Positions 6,401-10,758 of a DNA stretch of 10,758 nucleotides are shown here, in pieces. The notes beneath the pieces are model-generated. The model was not told the origin of the DNA. It saw only the letters and a list, made by a program, of their open reading frames with translations, and made no database searches. The translations under genes were made by a program, and so were the position numbers. Every line of letters starts with the position of its first letter. Position 1 is the stretch's first letter. The DNA is taken from the NCBI RefSeq assembly GCF_030826625.1, contig NZ_JAPJNQ010000074.1, forward strand, positions 1 to 10,758, written 5' to 3'. Source of the DNA: Corynebacterium sp. (lineage in GTDB: Bacteria > Actinomycetota > Actinomycetes > Mycobacteriales > Mycobacteriaceae).

Positions 6401-7572
6401 AACGAGGTTTCTGCGATATTGGTAGCCAACACGATGCGTCGTTTACTGTGCGGGGAAAACACGCGGTGCTGTTCCTGGTTTGATAACCGCCCAAACAAGG
6501 GCACGATCTCCACACCCCGCCAGCGTTTTTTCTCCAGTGCATCCTGAGCATCGCGAATATCACGCTCGCCAGGGAAAAAGCACAATATATCGCCGCTGCC
6601 TTCAGTCAGCAACTCTTCGGCCGCGCTCGCCAGGCCATCCAATGGATCGATGGCTACCGTTTTGCCATCGACTTCAATTTCCAGTGGGCGGTAACGGACT
6701 TCCACCGGATAGGTACGACCAGAAACTTCAATAATCGGTGCAGGCTCATTCGTACGCGGATCGCGGAAATGCTCGGCAAAACGCTCTGGATCAATAGTCG
6801 CTGAGGTAATAATCAGTTTGAGCTCTGGACGCTTAGGCAGCAGGCGCTTGAGATAACCCAGCAAAAAATCGATATTCAGGCTGCGCTCGTGCGCCTCATC
6901 GATGATGATCGTGTCATAGGCGTACAAGTTGGGATCACGCTGCAGCTCCGCCAGTAAAATACCATCCGTCATCAATTTGACAGCGGTGTGCTTGCCGACG
7001 CGATCATCAAAGCGAATCGCATAACCGACGGAATCACCAATTGATTGGCCAAGCTCATCACTGATGCGTTCTGCGACTGTACGAGCCGCCAAACGACGCG
7101 GTTGGGTATGGCCAATTAACCCGGAACGCCCTCGACCTAACTGCAAACAAATCTTCGGAATTTGTGTAGTTTTGCCCGAACCAGTCTCACCAGCAATCAC
7201 CACCACCTGGTTGTTCGTAATCGCCGTAGAAATCTCCTCGACGCTGTGGCTCACCGGAAGTTCATCGGGGAATGTGATAGGTGGCAAAGCCTGCTCGATC
7301 GCGGGGATACGGGTGGCAGCTTGTTCCAAGTCTTGTGAAATCGCATGCAATGCCCGCTTTGCTTTAGCTTTGGATAAGCGTCGGCGAAAGCGCTGTTGGT
7401 CGGCCAAACGGAGATCGTCGAGCTGTTTATACAACTCCTTTTTCGTGGGCACTTTTGACTCCCGCGAATGAGCATCTGGGGATGGTGCAGTGTGTGATGA
7501 TGGTGCAGAACGAGTTGATGATTGATCCATAGCAGGTGCGGAAGCTTTGTGATGATGTTGTGAACTATTCAT
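3472..7572 (-). CDS. hrpA: ATP-dependent RNA helicase HrpA (DEAH box)
   Basis: HrpA is a cytoplasmic DEAH/RHA RNA helicase; E. coli HrpA acts on mRNA and on stalled or collided ribosomes. The 1366 residues are close to the usual ~1300. Residues 1-40 are a polar Ser/Pro/His-rich leader (HHH at 6-8). The helicase core shows motif I GETGSGKTT (128-136), Ia TQPRR (156-160), Ib TDGILL (202-207), II DEAH (225-228), III SAT (257-259), V ATNIAETSLTVPG (383-395) and VI QRAGRCGR (431-438). The HA2/RHA segment follows from ~500, an OB-like fold at ~674-745, and the long DUF3418 C-terminal domain from ~765. All catalytic motifs are intact. The ATG at 7572 has AGGG eight bases upstream; Met15 has no ribosome-binding site. 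The gene is divergent from the membrane-protein gene and convergent with nrdR. Confidence 0.97.
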   Translation of the reverse strand: MNSSQHHHKASAPAMDQSSTRSAPSSHTAPSPDAHSRESKVPTKKELYKQLDDLRLADQQRFRRRLSKAKAKRALHAISQDLEQAATRIPAIEQALPPITFPDELPVSHSVEEISTAITNNQVVVIAGETGSGKTTQIPKICLQLGRGRSGLIGHTQPRRLAARTVAERISDELGQSIGDSVGYAIRFDDRVGKHTAVKLMTDGILLAELQRDPNLYAYDTIIIDEAHERSLNIDFLLGYLKRLLPKRPELKLIITSATIDPERFAEHFRDPRTNEPAPIIEVSGRTYPVEVRYRPLEIEVDGKTVAIDPLDGLASAAEELLTEGSGDILCFFPGERDIRDAQDALEKKRWRGVEIVPLFGRLSNQEQHRVFSPHSKRRIVLATNIAETSLTVPGIHYVIDTGTARISRYSTRTKVQRLPIEPISQASANQRAGRCGRIADGVAIRLYSEDDFAARPEFTDPEILRTNLASVILQMSSLKLGTVADFPFVQPPEPKAVRDGLVLLDELDAIASPPNDDAPPRLTEIGRQLARIPVDPRLARMLVEAQQLGCLEPVIILVAAMTLQDVRERPLEKQQQADQAHARFRSRTSDFLGLLSLWGYITSQRAELSGNQFRKRMKDEYLHFMRIREWFDLVRQLKDIACEMKWDLPIKHENSTAESGFVEGEFTGDSTAVHRALLTGLLSNIGARISESSEYQGARGTKFLIFPGSGVAKKPPELVMASELVETSKLFARGVAAIEPTWVESAAQSLLKHQYSDPRWSYKRGAAVVTQRSTLYGVPIVADRTISYHRVDPQAARSMFIQHALVAGEWKTSHKFFHDNLDKLSAAGEYEEKARRRGIIADEEALYEFYDRRIPDTVTHSKSFDGWWKKTYKKQPSLLDFDPEELIGDAAESVTEQAFPDYWRHAGLDLELDYLFEPGHQRDGVTVNIPVPMLASVDPEPFEWLVPGLREELVTELIRGLPKALRRSLVPAPDFAVRAMEHLLPYESDLLDQVAAAFQKLGARGINSSDFAIAKLPPHLKMTFAAIDKRGQIIDSDKSLSALQKRQAGKISASITKKVQRSVQKPGAAPKPNQPAQRHYVADWTADNLGTIPEEIQHEVDQHTVTAYPALTISEQGLSVQYYPTRDAANSAMITATLTLLLRELDVNTQKMVNGLPLQQRVAVDHYPHGGAAGLVNDARIAALRDLMLSLGGPVRKPEKFAELKSTIAQSLPREVRQSVVAIAPGLVRYSKLADELQDWEGPAIDDMREQLSFLLPKNAISTHGLQQLRHLPRYLQAMEIRLADMATNPDKDGERQDVIDECRAYLRNRLRRLPTGTEKSPAVAKIKWMIEELRVSLFAQRLGTAHPVSARRVNKAIDALGKKP

Positions 7573-7747
7573 GGCGTTTGCCCTAGTCTAGTCACCACTA
7601 ATCTGGTAATCCTAACTCTTGATAGGCTGTAAACCGAGAATGATTTTCGTCAACGTGCAGTGGGCTGTACACAACAGACTACGGACAGCACACAACGGAT
7701 ACGGCGAAAGAGCGCAAATAGAGGACAGAGAAAGGTAGGTGTCTGTC
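7573..7747. promoter_or_regulatory. hrpA / membrane-protein divergent intergenic region
   Basis: This gap of about 175 bases must carry the promoters of both divergent genes. On the hrpA strand TAGACT, a perfect TANANT -10, lies about 12 bases before the ATG, but no good -35 stands 16-19 bases upstream. On the + strand TTGATA (7619-7624) is a good -35 without a clear -10. A pair of direct repeats lies near the + strand gene (7669-7704). The + strand Shine-Dalgarno is AAAGGTAGG (7731-7739 region). Confidence 0.45.
7669..7704. repeat. Pair of direct repeats, 21-base period, upstream of the membrane-protein gene
   Basis: ACACAACAGACTACGG (7669-7684) is repeated as ACACAACGGATACGG (7690-7704), differing by one substitution and one missing base. 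The two copies start 21 bases apart, two turns of the DNA helix, so a dimeric regulator could bind both on one face. The copies lie 45-80 bases before the likely start codon and could also fall in the 5' leader. Confidence 0.5.
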
Positions 7748-8725
7748 ATGACCAATCCTCCACATGACGGAACAAACCCTCCACACGATGGCGATAACGA
7801 AGATAAACCCTATTATCCGCCAAGCAATCACCCCGAAGACCGGACAGATTTCGGTTACGCCGGTGCGGAACAAGCAGCATACGGAGCCTATGCCGGAAGC
7901 GCCGATGCCGGCGCACACGCAGCAGGAGCCAGCGCCACCGGTGCGTCTGCTGCCCAGGCTGGCCCAGCCGGCAAAATTGATGTGCTGCAGGCAGTTTCAT
8001 GGGGCTTTTCGACAACCTTTAAAAACGCCAAACTGTGGTTGCTGATCGGGCTTATCATCTTCCTTGCAATCATTGGCGCCGCTGCTGCCAATTTCGCGAT
8101 CCTTGCTAGCACTGGAGTCTTTGATAATCCGGAAGAACCCGCCGCGGGCGCTAATGCCACCGGTGACGCAGCGAGCACGGTGTTCACCTTGATCATCATG
8201 CTGGCAACCTTAGTACTAGCCCCGTATCTATATCGCCTTGCACTTTTCCAGGTCGAGGACCCAAACACGGGGTGGGGGCACCTGTGGAAAGACACGCCTG
8301 TCCTTCGTGCGATCGGGGTTATGCTGTGCACCGCAATCGTCAGCACAATCCTGTACCTCGTCACGCTGTTCCCGGTGAGTCGAGGCTTTGGCGATGCTGT
8401 CACCGGCGAAACTTCGATTGGTGCCTCTGAATTAGTACTCATGCTCGTAGGCGCAGTAGCGATGCTCGTGTGGTCCATCGTCAGTGCGTTTATGCAATGG
8501 GCAGCCGCCAGCGGTCAATTCGGATTCAGCGCAAGCTTCCGCGCTGGCTGGAAGATCGGGTGGAATAACTTTGGCAGACTTCTGCTTTTCATCATCGTTG
8601 CCAATATCGCAATGACCATCTTCGTGGTCATCACCTTGTCGTTAGGCATCATCGTGATTATGCCGGCTTATTGCCTGATGATGGCGCACATGTTCCGACA
8701 AGCAGCAGGGCATGAATCTCACTAA
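7748..8725 (+). CDS. Multi-pass membrane protein with disordered N-terminus, function unknown
   Basis: I do not recognise a family. The 325 residues start with ~75 residues that are Pro-, Asp-, Ala-, Gly- and Tyr-rich and probably disordered, including a tandem NPPHDG-T-NPPHDG. After GKIDVLQAVSWGFSTTFKNAKL comes a membrane domain with hydrophobic segments near 96-120, 144-165, 188-210, 228-252, 266-287 and 288-304. The pattern W-x-x-G-W-N-N-F-x-R-L-L-L before the fifth segment resembles small bacterial membrane proteins of the YckC/DUF975 kind, but this is only a resemblance. There is no signal peptide and no catalytic motif. The ATG at 7748 is preferred over the in-frame GTG at 7739, because the GTG touches the AGG of the ribosome-binding motif whereas the ATG sits nine bases after it. 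The gene lies between hrpA and oxyR, ending 41 bases before the convergent oxyR stop. Confidence 0.9.
   Translation: MTNPPHDGTNPPHDGDNEDKPYYPPSNHPEDRTDFGYAGAEQAAYGAYAGSADAGAHAAGASATGASAAQAGPAGKIDVLQAVSWGFSTTFKNAKLWLLIGLIIFLAIIGAAAANFAILASTGVFDNPEEPAAGANATGDAASTVFTLIIMLATLVLAPYLYRLALFQVEDPNTGWGHLWKDTPVLRAIGVMLCTAIVSTILYLVTLFPVSRGFGDAVTGETSIGASELVLMLVGAVAMLVWSIVSAFMQWAAASGQFGFSASFRAGWKIGWNNFGRLLLFIIVANIAMTIFVVITLSLGIIVIMPAYCLMMAHMFRQAAGHESH
7754..7792 (+). repeat. In-frame tandem NPPHDG repeat
   Basis: Two 18-base copies encoding Asn-Pro-Pro-His-Asp-Gly are separated by one Thr codon, a 21-base period. The copies differ at several third codon positions while the amino acids are identical, so the duplication is not recent and may be under selection at the protein level. 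Confidence 0.8.
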
Positions 8726-8766
8726 GCATTCCAGGCAGCCGACGGCTCCAGCTTCCTGAGCAACAA

Positions 8767-9726
8767 TCAGTTGCGTGCCCGGAAATCAGTTGCGCGCTCG
8801 AGCGCGGCTTCGTGGGCGCGTTGTAAGACCGCACCCAAGGCTTCATAGTCATCACCGCGAGAACTTGAGGCCCGGTAAACCAACCCGATTGTGCGATCAG
8901 CTTGCACATCGGCAGAAAAATAGGATACGGATAGCCCAGGCTTACGACATTCAGCATCAAGTGCGGATTCCGGCACCAGCGTCGCACCGAATCGAGCGAC
9001 GACCAGCTGCATGATCGTACTTAACGAAGCTGCACGGGTGACCCACGAATTTTGTGAAGGCGGTTGCCGGTCGACCCGGCGGCACAGCTCTAATACCTGA
9101 TCGCGTAAGCAATGCCCGTCGTCAAGCAAGAGTAATTCGACATCATGTAGCGCATCCAAGCTAAGGTCATGACGGTCTGCCAATTCGTGTTGATCGTTGA
9201 CGACCACCGCCATTCTTTCGGTGTACAAAGGTTTTTCTACCAGCGACGATACGTTGGTCGGTAGAGCGATCATTGCGACATCGATCTGCCCATCTCGCAG
9301 TTGCTGCAGCAGGTGATTCGTCTGCTCTTCAACGATGCGCAGCGTCAGATTAGGATATTCGGCTGCGGTGGTGCGCAATACATCTGGCAGAATATATGGC
9401 GCGACGGTGGGGATAATTCCAAGAGTTAATACGCCATCCAAGGTGCCGGTAGAGCCTCGAGATTCGGTAACAAAAAGCTCTGCTGCCTGCAAAGTAGCTA
9501 GAGCGTAGGGGAGCAGTTGCTCACCAGCGGCTGTAACGATTACTTTACGAGTTGATCGTTCGATGAGCTGCACACCTAAGCCTTGCTCGAGAGTCACCAA
9601 CGCTTGCGACAACGAAGGCTGGGAAATCCCCAATTTCGTGGCCGCTGTACCAAAGTGTCGGTTTTCTGCGACGGTAGCGAATGTACGCAGCTGTGACAGC
9701 GTCGGGCTAAACTCCTTATTAGGCAT
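8767..9726 (-). CDS. oxyR: Hydrogen-peroxide sensor OxyR (LysR family)
   Basis: OxyR senses H2O2 through a disulfide and controls catalase, Dps, ferritin and related genes; in C. glutamicum it is mainly a repressor in the reduced state. The 319 residues have a LysR helix-turn-helix at ~8-66 (FGTAATKLGISQPSLSQAL). The effector domain carries the redox pair Cys206 (in DDGHCLRDQ) and Cys215 (in VLELC), the same numbering as the characterised C. glutamicum protein. Thr107 (in IIPTVAP), implicated there in peroxide binding, is also present. The ATG at 9726 has no Shine-Dalgarno, but a promoter lies so close that the mRNA is likely near-leaderless. The gene is convergent with the membrane-protein gene and lies on the same strand as the upstream helicase, 149 bases away. 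Catalase is not beside it in this window. Confidence 0.96.
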   Translation of the reverse strand: MPNKEFSPTLSQLRTFATVAENRHFGTAATKLGISQPSLSQALVTLEQGLGVQLIERSTRKVIVTAAGEQLLPYALATLQAAELFVTESRGSTGTLDGVLTLGIIPTVAPYILPDVLRTTAAEYPNLTLRIVEEQTNHLLQQLRDGQIDVAMIALPTNVSSLVEKPLYTERMAVVVNDQHELADRHDLSLDALHDVELLLLDDGHCLRDQVLELCRRVDRQPPSQNSWVTRAASLSTIMQLVVARFGATLVPESALDAECRKPGLSVSYFSADVQADRTIGLVYRASSSRGDDYEALGAVLQRAHEAALERATDFRARN

Positions 9727-9728
9727 AA

Positions 9729-9769
9729 CTATCAGTTTATCTAAAAATTAAGTTTGCAGCTATCAATTT
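9729..9769. repeat. Direct repeats CTATCA(G/A)TTT flanking the oxyR promoter
   Basis: CTATCAGTTT (9729-9738) and CTATCAATTT (9760-9769) match at nine of ten bases and start 31 bases apart, three helical turns. One copy overlaps the -35 box and the other the predicted start of transcription. On the minus strand each reads as a GATAG-ended half-site, reminiscent of the ATAG/CTAT half-sites of OxyR. They are candidate autoregulatory sites; AT-rich chance similarity is the alternative. Confidence 0.45.
9738..9766 (-). promoter_or_regulatory. Candidate promoter of oxyR
   Basis: On the minus strand TTGATA (9766-9761) is a 5-of-6 match to the -35 consensus, followed after exactly 17 bases by TAGATA (9743-9738). 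The spacer is AT-rich. Transcription should start near 9731, about 4-5 bases before the oxyR ATG, which agrees with the absence of a ribosome-binding site. An overlapping TAAACT at 9739-9734 fits TANANT better but is 21 bases from the -35. Confidence 0.55.
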
Positions 9770-9875
9770 GCTTAAAAGGTGCAGTGGCATGGCAGCGGTT
9801 GTAATCGATGCTCGCTTGTTGCTGGATCCAAGTCGACCTGCTGTAGCTGCTCACTCTACTACTCGCGCCGCTAGG

Positions 9876-10758
9876 CTAGCGTTCGATGTGCAGATCTCGC
9901 AGGCGCACCTCTCCAGCCTCGTCGCTGGCATCAAGATCGACGGTCGCGACGAACTGGAAATCATTATTTCCCTCGGGGTCTTTGATGATCTGGCGTACCG
10001 GCCACAGTCGCGAACGTGTCGAAGCTTCAAGGCGGAAAAACTCTGGACCGCGGGCTTCTGGGCCAGTATCCAGATCAGCGTAGGCGTCGAAATAGTCGTC
10101 TAATGCATCACTGAAGTCAGGATAGTCATCCAAATAATCAAGGAGTTCTTCCAGACGCTCTTCACGTTCCAAGGCGAATAATTGCACCAGACGGAACATA
10201 TAATTGCGCACCATGATCTTTAATGCACGAGGGTTTGCACTCAGAGCAGTAGGATCATCAACTCCGAAAGCGAGTTCGCGGTCAACCCGATCCTGTGATA
10301 CGGGTGCGTCGTCATCGCTCATAGTTGCCCACTCGTCGACAAGCGAGGAGTCCACCTGCTGGATTAATTCGCCAAGCCAGACGATCACGTCGGCAAGCTC
10401 GTCGGTTTTGGCTTCGGCAGGTACAGAATGGCTCAGAGTACGCCACGCATCGGTGAGGTAGCGCAGCACCACGCCTTCGGATCGTGCAAGCCCGTAAGTA
10501 GCGATGAGGTCGGAAAACGTCATGGAGTTTTCCAACATATCGCGCACGACGGACTTCGGAGAGATATCAAATTCCCGCGCCCACGGATGCCCTTGGCAAT
10601 AGGTTTCAAAAGCCGCATCGAGTTCTTCCCGGCGAGGCATTGGCCAAGTGATTTCTTCGACGATTTTCATGCGCTCGGTGTAATCGACGCCTTCAGCTAT
10701 CAGAGCAGTGATTTCCTCGCCTCGCGCTGCCGAATGCTGAGCTTGAAGCAGCTGGCGA
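9876..10758 (-). CDS. DEAD/DEAH-box helicase with DUF3516 C-terminal domain (5' part outside window)
   Basis: The last 293 residues of an actinobacterial helicase are visible; the full family protein is about 830-850 residues with an N-terminal SF2 helicase core, none of which is in this window. Recognition rests on the DUF3516 region: EEITALIAEGVDYTERMKIVEEITWP near the edge, the AFETYCQGHPWA stretch, VLRYLTDAWRTLSHSVPAEAKTDELADVI, IVWLGELIQQVDSSLVDEW, and the closing VDLDASDEAGEVRLRDLHI. The frame is open through the window edge at 10757, so the ATG at 10670 is internal. The family is little characterised and is presumed to act on RNA or DNA. It lies upstream of oxyR on the same strand; the 149-base gap and separate oxyR promoter argue against simple co-transcription. 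No terminator hairpin with a T-run was seen after the stop. Confidence 0.9.
   Translation of the reverse strand, partial: RQLLQAQHSAARGEEITALIAEGVDYTERMKIVEEITWPMPRREELDAAFETYCQGHPWAREFDISPKSVVRDMLENSMTFSDLIATYGLARSEGVVLRYLTDAWRTLSHSVPAEAKTDELADVIVWLGELIQQVDSSLVDEWATMSDDDAPVSQDRVDRELAFGVDDPTALSANPRALKIMVRNYMFRLVQLFALEREERLEELLDYLDDYPDFSDALDDYFDAYADLDTGPEARGPEFFRLEASTRSRLWPVRQIIKDPEGNNDFQFVATVDLDASDEAGEVRLRDLHIER

Noticed and set aside
7603..7650. TTGATA at 7619 as the -35 of the membrane-protein gene
   Set aside because: No TANANT-like hexamer lies 16-18 bases downstream, so I did not annotate a promoter there.
7888..8478. 196-codon open frame on the minus strand inside the membrane-protein gene
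   Set aside because: It is antisense to a gene with clear membrane segments and a good ribosome-binding site. The translation is low complexity and mirrors the Ala/Gly codons of the real gene.
8737..8747. AGCCGACGGCT palindrome between the membrane-protein and oxyR genes as a terminator
   Set aside because: Only a 4-bp stem with a 3-base loop is possible, and no T-run follows on either strand.
9790..9875. CAGC...GCTG pairing downstream of the DUF3516 helicase as a terminator
   Set aside because: Only four bases pair over a long loop, and no T-run is in the right place.
9768..10103. 111-codon open frame on the plus strand after oxyR
   Set aside because: Most of it is antisense to the recognised DUF3516 domain, and the part before that has no ribosome-binding site and overlaps the oxyR promoter.
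1..10758. Mobile elements, CRISPR arrays, tRNA or rRNA genes, toxin-antitoxin or phage-defence modules
   Set aside because: No transposase motifs, terminal repeats with target duplications, regular repeat-spacer pattern or RNA-gene signatures were seen, and almost all sequence is covered by recognisable chromosomal genes.

Overview
The window looks like chromosomal DNA of a Corynebacterium or close relative. The evidence is gene content and order, not a database match. A LexA repressor diverges from a small DivS-like membrane protein and NrdR. HrpA and a LysR-type OxyR with CgOxyR-like key residues follow, then a DUF3516 helicase, and a SugR-like DeoR regulator lies beside lexA. As I recall it, this lexA/divS/nrdR/hrpA/oxyR order matches the C. 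glutamicum neighbourhood. Base composition looks moderate, about half G+C by eye. I saw no rRNA, tRNA, CRISPR array, insertion sequence or phage gene.

Layout: the left edge holds the C-terminal part of a uracil permease (+), which meets sugR (-) tail to tail across 14 bases. lexA (-) lies just upstream of sugR on the same strand. A 295-base regulatory region then separates lexA from a divergent 130-residue protein with a C-terminal membrane anchor (DivS-like). nrdR (+) follows. nrdR converges with the 1366-residue RNA helicase gene hrpA (-), their stops 28 bases apart. Across a 175-base divergent region from hrpA is an unassigned multi-pass membrane protein with a disordered N-terminus (+). 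It converges with oxyR (-). Upstream of oxyR, on the same strand and running off the right edge, is the 3' end of a DUF3516-type DEAD/DEAH helicase gene.

Most of these genes serve stress and genome maintenance: LexA and the DivS-like protein (SOS response and division arrest), NrdR (ribonucleotide reductase genes), HrpA (RNA and stalled ribosomes), OxyR (peroxide) and the DUF3516 helicase. SugR and the uracil permease are the metabolic part. I found no convincing new multi-gene system. The parts most worth a second look are regulatory. One is an inverted repeat over a good candidate -35 box for lexA. Another is a long lexA leader carrying short repeats. The third is a near-leaderless oxyR promoter with one repeat copy at -35 and one at the predicted start of transcription. 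The two unassigned proteins, the DivS-like one and the membrane protein between hrpA and oxyR, are the least explained genes.
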